Shown: piece after piece, positions 1-9,032 of the stretch
Position numbering within the stretch: position 1 is the stretch's first letter
Layout: each line of letters starts with the position of its first letter
Source: Acinetobacter sp. ANC 5054
Lineage (GTDB): Bacteria > Pseudomonadota > Gammaproteobacteria > Pseudomonadales > Moraxellaceae
Reading direction: 5' to 3'
Assembly: GCF_002135295.1 (NCBI RefSeq)
Contig: NZ_NEGG01000014.1
Span: forward strand, 31,024 to 95,023
DNA length: 64,000 nt
Program-made: the position numbers and the translations under genes
Notes under the pieces: generated by a model
Told to the model about the DNA's origin: nothing
The model's database searches: none
What the model saw: only the letters and a program-made list of their open reading frames with translations

Positions 1-1230
1 CCGACTTCATGGGCAGAAGAAAACCGTTTTACCAGTATTAATGGCAAAATGTTCGGTGAAATCAAAGTCGATCAAAACCAATATCACCGCTGGCGTATGA
101 TTCATGGCGGTATTCGTGACACCATTGGTTTGACCATTAAAGAACTTCCGGATTCAACGGCATACACCGCTGAACAAACCATTGATGAATGTAAAAAATA
201 TCAAACAACCTCAATGTCATCTCAATTTAAAAAATTGAAAACATTGCCGCTGTATACCATTGCACAAGATGGTCTGACCATGGGACAGGTGCAAAAGCAA
301 GGCATTGCAATCTTCCAACCAGGCTACCGTTTTGATGCCATGCTGTCTTTCCCAAGTACCAATAAATATTGTGTTTATGATGCAAAATTGAATCTAGAAG
401 ATGAAATTAATGCGCCAGAAGAAAATCCATTGCTACGCCGTGTGCCAGAAGAAAAACTGAATACACAATTGCTCGGTTGGGTGAATGTTCAAGCCACACA
501 GCTTCCTGCACAAAGCCCTTATGATTATTTAAAAGCTCAGGCAACAAATATTGGTCTTGCGCCAGAAGTGATCAGCCAAGTCGCGAAAGGTGATCTTTCT
601 GCATTTATTTCACATGCAAGTTTGATGACAACCGAAGTCGATGAAATGATCAAAGATATGGCAAAACAAATTACCAATTTTGACATTCTGTTCAATCCAG
701 ATGGCAGCTTTAAGTTTGGTTTGCGCCATGAAGAAAATGGAACATTAATTAGCTTTGGCGATGCCTACCATGGTGATGATCATACCCACCACAGCTATGT
801 TCGCAAGCTACCAATTGGGAAAACTCAAGAATGGGAGTTAAGCAGTAACGTCGCAAGTCACCCTTTCCATATTCATGTCAATCCATTTCAAGTGGTAAAA
901 ATTTTGGATGAAGATGGTGTTGATGTCAGTGCCATTGGCAGCTCAGACAAAGACACAGCGGGCAATATAGACTCGCAATATCACGGCATGAAAGGTGTAT
1001 GGAAAGATACTTTATTTGTTAAACAAGGCTATAAACTCATTGTACGCAGCAAGTATGAAAAATTTGAAGGTGACTTTGTATTGCATTGTCATATCTTAGA
1101 TCATGAAGATCAAGGCATGATGGAAACCGTACGGATTTGTGGTGACAAATATGACTGTAATAGCGAACCGCCGTCACACCACTCTACGATGGATATGAGT
1201 GCAAGCGACATGTCTGCACATGATCATTAA
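1..1230 (+). CDS. Multicopper oxidase, 3' part (5'-truncated by window edge)
   Basis: The frame is open from base 1 with coding-like sequence before the first internal Met at 49, so the gene starts upstream of the window. The C-terminal cupredoxin domain carries typical copper ligands: HPFHIHVNPF (about 862-891) and HCHILDHEDQGMM (about 1084-1122), the His-Cys-His signature of the type 1/trinuclear sites. The tail is rich in His and Met (HHSTMDMSASDMSAHDH), which could bind extra copper. The family oxidises cuprous ion or phenols in the periplasm and often serves copper tolerance; substrate cannot be told from this fragment. A terminator follows at 1278. Confidence 0.85.
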   Translation, partial: PTSWAEENRFTSINGKMFGEIKVDQNQYHRWRMIHGGIRDTIGLTIKELPDSTAYTAEQTIDECKKYQTTSMSSQFKKLKTLPLYTIAQDGLTMGQVQKQGIAIFQPGYRFDAMLSFPSTNKYCVYDAKLNLEDEINAPEENPLLRRVPEEKLNTQLLGWVNVQATQLPAQSPYDYLKAQATNIGLAPEVISQVAKGDLSAFISHASLMTTEVDEMIKDMAKQITNFDILFNPDGSFKFGLRHEENGTLISFGDAYHGDDHTHHSYVRKLPIGKTQEWELSSNVASHPFHIHVNPFQVVKILDEDGVDVSAIGSSDKDTAGNIDSQYHGMKGVWKDTLFVKQGYKLIVRSKYEKFEGDFVLHCHILDHEDQGMMETVRICGDKYDCNSEPPSHHSTMDMSASDMSAHDH

Positions 1231-1277
1231 TACTTGTCGCTGATATTGGTCAGCAATATTTAATCCTGCACAACACT

Positions 1278-1301
1278 AGCCCATAGCAATATGGGCTTTT
1301 T
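1278..1301 (+). terminator. Rho-independent terminator after multicopper oxidase
   Basis: Stem AGCCCATA / TATGGGCT with a GCAA loop, followed by a T run. Confidence 0.8.
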
Positions 1302-1373
1302 GTTTGCCTATCGGCTGCGCTTGCTGCAAAATATCAAGATTAATTATATGTAAATTTTACACAGAGGCTGGTC

Positions 1374-2099
1374 ATGACAACGTCTATGGCATTTACATCT
1401 TTCACTTTAAATGGTGTCGATGCACAAAAATTTCTTCAAGGGCAAGTCACTTTACATGTAGAGCGTCTGGAAGAAAATGTAACGCGTTATACAGCAATCT
1501 GCGACCTGAAAGGCCGTATCCATTTTGGTCTATGGTTAACGAAACTTAATGCTGAAAGTTTTGTAATTGTGACTACACAAGATCAAGCTGAAGAATTTGC
1601 CAAACACATTAAAAAATTTGGTGCGTTCTCTAAAATGAAATTGGAAGAAGCAGGTCAAGTATATCCATCACTCACGGGTGAACAAACGACTTTTGCCGCT
1701 GAAGTGACCGATATTTCTGCGTGGGAAGTTCAAGCCATTCAAGCGGGTCAAGCTTATATTGATCAAGCCATTGAGCATGTATTCCAACCGCAAGAATTAC
1801 GTTTACATCAACGTGAAGGCGTGCACTATGACAAGGGTTGCTACCTTGGTCAGGAAGTCATTGCTCGTCTATGGTTTAAAGCTAAGCCGAAAGCATGGCT
1901 ACACGCAATCTCTGCTACAGGCACTGCTCCTGCACAAGGCGAACAGCTTAATAAAGGCGTACAAGTCGTGAATAGCGCGGCTGTAGAAAATGGTTATGTG
2001 GCACTGGTTGTTGCTCGTCCAGAAGCATTGGAAGAGTTAGATGTGACTGTTTTAGCATTACCTGAAGCTTTGAATGGTGATGTGGCGAGACCGGCTTAA
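1374..2099 (+). CDS. ygfZ: YgfZ/GcvT-fold folate-binding protein
   Basis: A 241-residue protein of the YgfZ family, which uses a tetrahydrofolate-binding GcvT fold and supports repair or assembly of some iron-sulfur enzymes. The diagnostic motif KGCYLGQE lies at residues 154-161 with the conserved Cys156; the usual E. coli motif is KGCYTGQE. It is somewhat shorter than E. coli YgfZ (about 326 aa), as is common in this group. The start at 1374 is preceded by AGAGG. It is a monocistronic gene, between the oxidase terminator and the OLD-like gene. Confidence 0.85.
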   Translation: MTTSMAFTSFTLNGVDAQKFLQGQVTLHVERLEENVTRYTAICDLKGRIHFGLWLTKLNAESFVIVTTQDQAEEFAKHIKKFGAFSKMKLEEAGQVYPSLTGEQTTFAAEVTDISAWEVQAIQAGQAYIDQAIEHVFQPQELRLHQREGVHYDKGCYLGQEVIARLWFKAKPKAWLHAISATGTAPAQGEQLNKGVQVVNSAAVENGYVALVVARPEALEELDVTVLALPEALNGDVARPA

Positions 2100-2102
2100 G
2101 TC

Positions 2103-2155
2103 TATAATTTTTAGAATGTTGTGGTACATTAGCCTCTAAGTTTAGGGGCTTTTTT
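2103..2155 (+). promoter_or_regulatory. Promoter -10 and hairpin fused to the start codon of the OLD-like gene
   Basis: A perfect TATAAT at 2103-2108 is followed by a terminator-like hairpin (AGCCTCTAA 2131-2139 / TTAGGGGCT 2142-2150) and T run 2150-2155. The next base begins the ATG at 2156. The hairpin can end ygfZ transcripts, but its 3' arm also holds AGGGG, the only visible ribosome binding site of the downstream gene. No good -35 box was seen. Confidence 0.5.
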
Positions 2156-4048
2156 ATGACTGAAAAATTATATTATTGGGCGGAAAATTTAGAAGGCTAT
2201 AGTTCTGACAATGAACAGGATTATGATCAAGTTGTAGAAATAAAACGCTTAAACTTTTTTATTGGTAAAAATAATGCAGGGAAAAGTCGATTTTTAAGAA
2301 ATCTATATACTGAACAACAGCATATAGCGCTATTCACAAAATTTATTCTAAAAATCTATGAAAAAAAGGCTAGGAAAAAACTTGATGATTTAGAAAGCTT
2401 AGAAAAAGATAATTTCTCAGATATGTCTTTCGAATTAAGTAAACTTAGTAACCAATTTTCAACATACTATAAATCATTATTTTTAAAAGAAAATAATAAT
2501 AGCACTGAAATAGCAACAAAACTTCTCCAAATTGATAAGACTCTTAATTCACTTGTGAATTTTAAAACTCCAGAAATAATTAAAGTTAAAAATTTAATTG
2601 AAAATCCAAATTCAATAAAACAAATTTTTAATGAAAAATATTATATACCAACATTAAGAGGGTTAAGATATTTTCATTTAGATAAAAAAATCGATAATAC
2701 AAAGCGGCCATATATTTGGCGCACTATGATTGACTATTTTACAGATGGAGAAGAAAAAGATCGTCAAAACTTAGCTAACTTCATCATCTCAGGTGAGAAT
2801 TTTTATGAAAATTTGACTAAATTTAGAAATGGGCAAGAACATCAATGGCAAATCATAGAAGATTATCAAAATGCTTTATCCAGTTATTTTTTTAACAATG
2901 AACGAGTTGTCATTATTCCAATTCATGATGACAATATTCCACACATCAAAATTGGCAATGAACCACAATTTCCTATTTCGCAACTTGGCGATGGTTTACA
3001 ACAAGTCATTATTTTGACTTATGAAGCATTTGTTAGTAAAAAAAATATTCATGCCTTCTTTATTGAAGAACCTGAACTTCACATGCATGCAGGTATGATT
3101 CGTCAGTTAATGAACTTTTATTTGAATGAAACCAACCATTATTATTTCTTTACCACTCACTCAAACCATCTTTTAGATATGGCAGATGAGTCTGATCAAG
3201 TTATTATTCAAAAATTTGTTAAAGAGCCTAAAAAAAATTCAAAAGAATTTGTTTTTAAAATTTATCGCTGTGACCGAGATCGTGACCTACTCGCCTCATT
3301 GGGTGTAAAACCATCTTCTGTCTACTTAGCCAATTGCACAATTTGGGTCGAAGGAATAACAGACCGTTTGTATATCACTAAATATATGGAAAAATATTTA
3401 GCTGAGTTAGAAGAAACTGATACCAAACTGTATAAAAAATATCGTCGTTTTATGCCAAATTATCACTATACATTCGTAGAGTATGCGGGAAATAATTTGA
3501 CACATTGGTCATTTAATGATGATTATGCAAATCATTTAGATGACAAAGGACTAAGTGCAAAAGCTATTGCCAGTGAAATGCTCCTCATTGCAGATGGAGA
3601 TATTCAAACAAAACCTGAACGTGTCAAGGCTTTACAAAAAGAACTCAAAAAAGAGAATTACTATATTCTTAAGTGTAAAGAAACCGAAAATACTCTACCT
3701 AAAAATTCGATTATTAATGTAGCTAAATCGAAGTTTACTCGATTGCAATCTGAAACTAAAAAAAGCTATGACATATCATTAATCGATAAAATTACTGGTG
3801 ATAATTACTTTGATCATAATGAGTTCGGAATCGGTAAACTCCTTGACCAAGCAATCAAAAAGCCCACATCTACAACGAAGAAAACTGCTTTTGCGGATGG
3901 CCAAGGTGTCGGCACTATTAAGTATAAACTGGATTTTTGCCGTGAAATCATTAAGGATTTTGATGAAAATCCTTATTGGAAACTTACACCTAAAGCAAAA
4001 GAACTTTGCGAACGTATTTTCGAACATATTGAAAAGTGTAATAAATAA
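2156..4048 (+). CDS. OLD-family ATP-dependent nuclease (AAA ATPase plus TOPRIM)
   Basis: A 630-residue protein. The N-terminal ABC-type ATPase has Walker A GKNNAGKS (37-44), a signature-like LGDGLQ near 276, Walker B AFFIEEPELHMH near 300 and the switch His in FFTTHSNHLLD near 335. It is followed by a TOPRIM-like nuclease domain with IWVEGITDRLYI near 396 (catalytic Glu) and LLIADGD near 476 (Asp pair). This is the order in OLD nucleases, known from phage exclusion and as the nuclease of Gabija, PARIS-like and retron systems. No partner gene is adjacent, so it resembles a class 1 (stand-alone) OLD. Codon use is much more AT-rich than its neighbours, which suggests horizontal acquisition. Function in defence is inference. 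Confidence 0.8.
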   Translation: MTEKLYYWAENLEGYSSDNEQDYDQVVEIKRLNFFIGKNNAGKSRFLRNLYTEQQHIALFTKFILKIYEKKARKKLDDLESLEKDNFSDMSFELSKLSNQFSTYYKSLFLKENNNSTEIATKLLQIDKTLNSLVNFKTPEIIKVKNLIENPNSIKQIFNEKYYIPTLRGLRYFHLDKKIDNTKRPYIWRTMIDYFTDGEEKDRQNLANFIISGENFYENLTKFRNGQEHQWQIIEDYQNALSSYFFNNERVVIIPIHDDNIPHIKIGNEPQFPISQLGDGLQQVIILTYEAFVSKKNIHAFFIEEPELHMHAGMIRQLMNFYLNETNHYYFFTTHSNHLLDMADESDQVIIQKFVKEPKKNSKEFVFKIYRCDRDRDLLASLGVKPSSVYLANCTIWVEGITDRLYITKYMEKYLAELEETDTKLYKKYRRFMPNYHYTFVEYAGNNLTHWSFNDDYANHLDDKGLSAKAIASEMLLIADGDIQTKPERVKALQKELKKENYYILKCKETENTLPKNSIINVAKSKFTRLQSETKKSYDISLIDKITGDNYFDHNEFGIGKLLDQAIKKPTSTTKKTAFADGQGVGTIKYKLDFCREIIKDFDENPYWKLTPKAKELCERIFEHIEKCNK

Positions 4049-4063
4049 AAGTAATAGCTATTT

Positions 4064-4094
4064 AAAGCCAAAGCCTAAAAACTTTGGCTTTTTT
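4064..4094 (+). terminator. Terminator after OLD-like gene
   Basis: Stem AAAGCCAAAG / CTTTGGCTTT with an 8-nt loop and a T run; it lies between convergent genes. Confidence 0.75.
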
Positions 4095-4096
4095 AA

Positions 4097-5275
4097 CTAT
4101 TCTTTTTCCCTCACATAATAAACCACCCCTACTCGATCATCCGAAAAATAAAAAGACTTTTCATCAATCTTATAAATATCAGCAGGTCTCCCATGCACTG
4201 TTTTACCGACTAAAAAGCCATCCATAAAGGTTTCAAGTTTTTGACCTTTGCGCATTATCGCAATTTTATAACCATGACCAATGGCTTCGTCCGTAGAACC
4301 GTGCAAAGCCACTAAAAATGAATTTTTGATGATGTCATTGCTGTTCGGATCATCAAAATAATCAAAACCTAAAGCGGAGGAATGTGAAGGGAAATAAGCA
4401 TAGGGTGCTGGTGCTTTTTTGCAGTCTGACAGACCTTTAAATTTAGGATCAGTCATCACCTTTCCCTTTACTGAATAACACGATGGCCAGCCATAATCTG
4501 TATTCGATTTGAGCGCATAAAAGGTTTCATCAGGTTTAGCTTTACCCAAATGATCTACGCCTTGATTGGTCGCAAATAAAAACTTTCCAATCCATTTCAA
4601 ACCGACTGCATTACGTAAACCAGATGCATAAATCTTTTGATCTGAACCATCTGGATTCATCTCTATGACTGAGGCCCGTACTTTTTCCTTCTCTGCACAG
4701 GCATTGCAACTTGAACCTACAGACACATAAATTTTCCTATTTCCAGCAATCGCAATGGTTCGTGTTAAATGCCAACCGCCATATTTATAACTTAAGCCAT
4801 AATCGGGAAATGTCGCCAACACGTCTGCTTTATTTGATGGCTTGGTTTCTCCTTTGCTGTATTTTTGCCGTGTCAGTTGGTGCGTTTCCGCCACATACAA
4901 CCAATCTTGTCCTTGAGCATCGGTATAAAATTGAACTGAATTTGGATTTCTTAAACCGGTCAGATACGGAATGATTTTGCCGAATTTACCTGTTTCAGCA
5001 TTCCAATCATCCAAAATATAAACTGTGCCCTTTTTATTGTCCGACAAATCAAACATATCTGTGACAAACATTCTGCCATCTGGGGCTTGCGCAAAAAAGC
5101 GCACCCGTTTTAAACCTTCAGCGGCAGGGACGATTTCGTACTCTGCGGGCAGATTTAAGCTAAATTGCTTGCCATTTTTTAAGGTGATTGGGTGAGGAAC
5201 AAGCTTGGGCTGCTGCGCCATACCTGTCATTGAATAGACTAAACTTATGAATAAGATGGACATTATTTTTATCAT
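4097..5275 (-). CDS. Sorbosone/aldose dehydrogenase-like periplasmic protein (COG2133 type)
   Basis: A 392-residue protein with an N-terminal signal peptide ending near SMTGMAQQ. The body has the beta-propeller features of the glucose/sorbosone dehydrogenase family: MFVTDMFDLSDN near 70, WLYVAETHQLTR near 125, GGWHLTRTI near 165, and SGLRNAVGLKW near 218. Members of this family include PQQ-dependent soluble sugar dehydrogenases, though many have no proven cofactor. The conserved His in the GGWHLTR segment is consistent with the catalytic base of that family, but this was judged by eye. It is a monocistronic gene facing the OLD-like gene. Substrate is unknown. Confidence 0.7.
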   Translation of the reverse strand: MIKIMSILFISLVYSMTGMAQQPKLVPHPITLKNGKQFSLNLPAEYEIVPAAEGLKRVRFFAQAPDGRMFVTDMFDLSDNKKGTVYILDDWNAETGKFGKIIPYLTGLRNPNSVQFYTDAQGQDWLYVAETHQLTRQKYSKGETKPSNKADVLATFPDYGLSYKYGGWHLTRTIAIAGNRKIYVSVGSSCNACAEKEKVRASVIEMNPDGSDQKIYASGLRNAVGLKWIGKFLFATNQGVDHLGKAKPDETFYALKSNTDYGWPSCYSVKGKVMTDPKFKGLSDCKKAPAPYAYFPSHSSALGFDYFDDPNSNDIIKNSFLVALHGSTDEAIGHGYKIAIMRKGQKLETFMDGFLVGKTVHGRPADIYKIDEKSFYFSDDRVGVVYYVREKE

Positions 5276-5486
5276 CGTAAATACATCTCAATAAATCATG
5301 TAAATTATTATTCATCATAAATGGGCTGCATATATTTTATTCGTTTTTTATTTTTAAAATATTTATCTATTTGATAATGAAGATTTTTAAATTAATTCAA
5401 GCCCTAGATTATTAAAAATAGTAAAAGTAAGGAGGTAAAATTTACCTCCTTCTCATACCGTGCTTTTTTATAATTTTTGCTTTAGT
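5276..5486. terminator. Intergenic region with a long GC-rich hairpin
   Basis: This AT-rich spacer holds a perfect inverted repeat, AAGGAGGTAAA (5429-5439) / TTTACCTCCTT (5441-5451). On the minus strand it lies downstream of the small gene at 5487-5735 and is followed by a loose T-rich stretch, so it probably ends that transcript. Confidence 0.45.
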
Positions 5487-5735
5487 TTAAAAGCCATGAA
5501 ACAACTTATTCATATCTTTACAAACATATTCTTTAAAGTGATAAGCGCGTGCATGTTTAGCATCAAATTTCGCTTCGACATCATCCTTTTTAAAGACGTA
5601 CACACGGTCATCTTTACTCACTAAAAATTCTGCACCGAGTTTCATCAGAAGTGCATCAATTTTGTCTTCATCAGCAATCGACTCATCTGCATTAATTTTA
5701 TCGTAGTTACGTTTAATGCCCTTTATAAACATCAC
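5487..5735 (-). CDS. Small hypothetical protein, 82 aa
   Basis: A short charged protein without signal peptide or membrane segment. It has many Asp/Lys/Glu residues (MKLGAEFLVSKDDRVYVFKKDD in the middle is alpha/beta-like) and a C-terminal KEYVCKDMNKLFHGF. I do not recognise a family. The start is one of two adjacent Met codons, preceded by a GAGG-type site. The hairpin downstream and the clean intergenic flanks support a real monocistronic gene. Confidence 0.6.
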   Translation of the reverse strand: MMFIKGIKRNYDKINADESIADEDKIDALLMKLGAEFLVSKDDRVYVFKKDDVEAKFDAKHARAYHFKEYVCKDMNKLFHGF

Positions 5736-5983
5736 GGAGCCTCTGCAAATAAATAAAGCGCGATTAGAACAGAGTAAACAACCTTTGCAAAGTCTAAAGG
5801 CTTAATTTTTAATATTTAGCTTCCGTTTAAAATAATCCATATACAATTTTTTTAATTTTGATCATTAAAATCACAAATCCATACTTTACATTTACATAAA
5901 TCGACCTATGATGTTAGAACAGAAAAATAATCCCCAAAATCACATAAATGGAATTATGTGAATGATTTATAAAAGGTTTTAAA

Positions 5984-6793
5984 ATGAAAAAAATCCTCCT
6001 CGCAAGCATTTTAGCTATGTCTGCTCAATTCGCTGCTGCTGAAACAAAACCCGCTGCTGTAGATCCTGAATTTGCCAAGATTGAAGCCTTAGTTCAAGCC
6101 AAAGACATGAACGGTGCCTATCAAGCTCTCAGCAAATTGGCTGCAACAGGCAATGCTCAGGCCATTTACAATCTCGGTTACTTGACCCAAACGGGACAAG
6201 GCACAGCCAAAGACGAAAAGAAAGCCATTCAGCTCTATGAACAAGCGGGTGCAAAAGGTTATCCAGTGGCAAACTATGTACTCGGTAAAAATTATGCGAC
6301 GGGTACACTCGGTTTAAAACAGGATACGACCAAAGCGAAACAATATTTAGAACGTGCATCTTCAGCAGGTTTTGATGATGCCACCATTGATTATGCAATT
6401 TTGTTGTTTGCTGAAAATAGTGCTGCTTCAGATAAACTTGCTCTGATCAAACTTGATCCACTGATTAAAAAAGGCAACTACCCTGCTATTCATGCCAAAG
6501 CTCTATATGACATTAGTGCAGGGTTTAAGGCAAAAAATGAAAAGCCGATTCAACAAGGCTTAAACAGCATCCAAGACTTAGCGAAAAAAGGCTATGTTCC
6601 TGCTTTAATGGCTGTCGGCAATATGTTTGTAAATGGCAATATCATTCCGCAAAACTTAGCTGAAGCGAAAAAAATCTTTACCGCTTTAGCGAAGGAAAAT
6701 GTGCCGCAAGCCAAAGAATCTTTAGCGACTGTGGATAAAATGCTTGTTGAACAAGCAAAATCGCCTAAACAAACGAGTGCGAAAAAAAGTTAA
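5984..6793 (+). CDS. Sel1-like repeat (SLR/TPR) secreted protein
   Basis: A 269-residue protein with a cleavable signal peptide (MKKILLASILAMSAQFAAAE). Sel1-type repeats follow: GNAQAIYNLGYLTQTGQGTA (about 52-71), KGYPVANYVLGKNYATG (about 91-107), SAGFDDATIDYAILL, and KGYVPALMAVGNMFVNG (about 201-217). SLR proteins form alpha-solenoids that scaffold protein complexes; periplasmic ones have varied roles, so no specific function is assigned. The gene has its own terminator and an AT-rich promoter region of about 250 bp upstream. Confidence 0.8.
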   Translation: MKKILLASILAMSAQFAAAETKPAAVDPEFAKIEALVQAKDMNGAYQALSKLAATGNAQAIYNLGYLTQTGQGTAKDEKKAIQLYEQAGAKGYPVANYVLGKNYATGTLGLKQDTTKAKQYLERASSAGFDDATIDYAILLFAENSAASDKLALIKLDPLIKKGNYPAIHAKALYDISAGFKAKNEKPIQQGLNSIQDLAKKGYVPALMAVGNMFVNGNIIPQNLAEAKKIFTALAKENVPQAKESLATVDKMLVEQAKSPKQTSAKKS

Positions 6794-6808
6794 TCTTTTG
6801 ATCTTAGA

Positions 6809-6834
6809 AAGCCCTGTCATTTCAGGGCTTTTTT
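6809..6834 (+). terminator. Terminator after Sel1-repeat gene
   Basis: Stem AAGCCCTG / CAGGGCTT with a 6-nt loop and a T run. Confidence 0.85.
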
Positions 6835-6872
6835 ATGACCCCAATCTTCAAACTCAAGCTTTTAATGAAAGC

Positions 6873-7799
6873 TTAAGACCACCACATACTGATCAAAATA
6901 CCCGACACGACAAAACCTAAAATAGTACTCATTAACAGTGGGGTTAAGGTTTTTTCATTTAGGCCAATTGATTGTCCTAACATAGCAAATATCGTCGGCA
7001 TTGGCAGCGCGGCAATAATGGTTCCCGCATACAACATTTCTTGGCTGACATCGGTGAAATAGCGCAGGCCCAGATACATCAAAAGCGGCATGATAATATT
7101 GCTGGAAAAGACCAAATAACAACTTTGTGCATTGACATATTTCAAGCTCATTCCCACGATGCCCCCACCGATAGCAAATAAAGCCAGTGGTGAAGCTGTT
7201 TGTCCCAACATCAGCAGCACATCATTGATTTGGTGTGGTAATCGTATTTGGAAAATGGCAAAAATGATGCCAAGCATCACCCCTGCAAATAGAGGATTTG
7301 TTAATAGGGTTAAACTGGTACTTTTAATAATTTCAGCGAAATTGGCTTTTTGTTGTGTACCCAATTGCATAAGAATCAATACGGTTGGGACCAGGAGTAC
7401 ACTTTCAATAATGACCACTAAGGATGTATAGGTCATCGCATTTTGCCCAACCAGTAGACTCAGTACCGCCGTACCAATCAGTCCAGTATTTGACATACCC
7501 GCGCCAAGGGATAACACAGCGGCATGCGACATTTTATTACTAAAATGTGTCCTCATGAGCCAATAGGCGAAACCAAATAATAAAAACGTCACACTGGTAT
7601 AAACAAAGAAATAACCGGGATACCAAATTTGATGTAAGTTTTTAGACGCTAAGGATTGAAAGAACAAAGCAGGTAAAGCAATTTTAATGACAAAGCCGCC
7701 AATCGTGCCAACTTGTTCTTTATTGAGCAAATTCATCTTCACTGAAAGATATCCCAATGCCAAGAGAAGAAAAATTGGCGCAATGACTTCAAAGACCAT
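6873..7799 (-). CDS. AEC-family transporter (auxin efflux carrier-like permease)
   Basis: About 308 residues with roughly ten hydrophobic membrane segments in the two-halves layout of the AEC family (PF03547). Landmarks are the N-terminal VIAPIFLLLALGYL, the mid-protein GAGMSNTGLIGTAVL and the C-terminal AALPMPTIFAMLGQ. Bacterial members export or import small carboxylates such as malonate; the substrate is not visible here. I chose the ATG at 7799, which puts the first membrane segment at the N-terminus and is preceded by AGGA; an upstream in-frame start at 7850 would add 17 polar residues not typical of the family. Confidence 0.8.
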   Translation of the reverse strand: MVFEVIAPIFLLLALGYLSVKMNLLNKEQVGTIGGFVIKIALPALFFQSLASKNLHQIWYPGYFFVYTSVTFLLFGFAYWLMRTHFSNKMSHAAVLSLGAGMSNTGLIGTAVLSLLVGQNAMTYTSLVVIIESVLLVPTVLILMQLGTQQKANFAEIIKSTSLTLLTNPLFAGVMLGIIFAIFQIRLPHQINDVLLMLGQTASPLALFAIGGGIVGMSLKYVNAQSCYLVFSSNIIMPLLMYLGLRYFTDVSQEMLYAGTIIAALPMPTIFAMLGQSIGLNEKTLTPLLMSTILGFVVSGILISMWWS

Positions 7800-7901
7800 A
7801 TTGAAATATCCTATGCTGTGAATTGAAATAGTACTAAGCCCGCGACTCAAGCAGGCTTAGTACAGAAGCTTTTGTATGAAATCGATAACGATTTGAAAAT
7901 T

Positions 7902-9017
7902 TTAGAATGACGAAAATTGACTGCGCTGGGCGTGGGGTTGGCAACGTAGATATTGCGGTGCAATTTGAATATTTTCGCCTAATTCAGCAGCAGCATGCCA
8001 TGGCCAACGTGGGTCATACAAAATACCACGAGCAAGGCCAATCGCATCTGCCATGCCATATTGAAGTATACCTTCGGCTTGCATAGCTTCTGTAATTAAG
8101 CCTACTGCAATCACAGGAATATTTACCGCCTTTTTGACCGCTTCTGCAAAGGGAACTTGATAGTTCGCTTGCAACTCGATTTTTTGTGCTGCATGTAAAC
8201 CACCGCTCGATACGTGAATATACGCAGCACCGAGTTGCTCTAGCGCTTTAGATAGTCCGACAGCAGATTCAACATCCCAACTGTCTTCGCCTGTATATTC
8301 CATCCAATCCGTTGCCGAAATACGTACACCAATTGGATAAGCTTCAGGAACCACATTTTTCATGGCCTGAAAAACTTCGAGTGTTAAACGAATACGGTTT
8401 TCAAAACTACCACCATATTCATCCGTTCGCTGATTAGACAGTGGAGACATAAACTGATGTAAGAGATAACCATGCGCAGCATGAACTTCAATCAAATCAA
8501 AGCCTGCATCCACTGCACGCTTTGCAGACTCAGCAAAATCATCAATAATTTTTTCAATTTCGGCTTTGCTTAAAGCATGTGGTACATGGTCATCAACGTT
8601 GAAAGGCAATTCACTTGCGGACACGGTTTGCCAACCCTTGGCATGTTCGGGTGCAAATTGACCTTTACCATCCCATGGCTTATCTGTTGAAGCCTTACGA
8701 CCAGCATGTGCCAGCTGGATCGCAAATGGCATCGGTGAAAGGGACTTAACATTTGCCAGTAAAGCCTTGATTTGAGCCCGTTGCACATCATTCCACAACC
8801 CCAGATCAGCGTAGCTAATGCGACCTTCAGCCTGCACAGCCGTTGCCTCGACGATACATAATCCTGCACCTGACAAGGCATAATTCGCCCATTGTTGTTC
8901 ATGCCAATAGGTTAATTCGCCTTGTTCATTGGCTGAGTACTGACACATTGGCGCAATCACAATTCGATTGCTTAAAGTCAAACTGCCAAACTGAATTGGT
9001 TGAAATAACAACGCCAC
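7902..9017 (-). CDS. NADH:flavin oxidoreductase, Old Yellow Enzyme family (NamA/YqjM-like)
   Basis: A 371-residue TIM-barrel FMN enzyme. Visible motifs are NRIVIAPMCQYSA (residues 17-29; the Cys is the flavin-tuning Cys of the YqjM class), the substrate-binding HAAHGYLLHQFMSPLSNQR near 178, VRISATDW, and the C-terminal GLARGILYDPRWPWHAA. Such enzymes reduce activated C=C bonds with NAD(P)H in the cytoplasm. The start is GTG at 9017 with AAGGAG upstream. It is the last gene of an operon with the PqqU-like receptor (15-nt gap) and an OprB porin, an unexpected partnership. Confidence 0.88.
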   Translation of the reverse strand: MALLFQPIQFGSLTLSNRIVIAPMCQYSANEQGELTYWHEQQWANYALSGAGLCIVEATAVQAEGRISYADLGLWNDVQRAQIKALLANVKSLSPMPFAIQLAHAGRKASTDKPWDGKGQFAPEHAKGWQTVSASELPFNVDDHVPHALSKAEIEKIIDDFAESAKRAVDAGFDLIEVHAAHGYLLHQFMSPLSNQRTDEYGGSFENRIRLTLEVFQAMKNVVPEAYPIGVRISATDWMEYTGEDSWDVESAVGLSKALEQLGAAYIHVSSGGLHAAQKIELQANYQVPFAEAVKKAVNIPVIAVGLITEAMQAEGILQYGMADAIGLARGILYDPRWPWHAAAELGENIQIAPQYLRCQPHAQRSQFSSF

Positions 9018-9032
9018 AAAACTCTCCTTATT

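Noticed and set aside
1304..1549. Plus-strand 81-codon ORF at the ygfZ start
   Set aside because: It reads ygfZ in a second frame and has no RBS; Cys-rich sequence is a frame artefact.
2156..4048. OLD-like gene as part of a Gabija, Septu or PARIS system
   Set aside because: Neighbours are ygfZ and a dehydrogenase; no GajB-, PtuB- or AriB-like gene is next to it, so a two-gene system is not supported.
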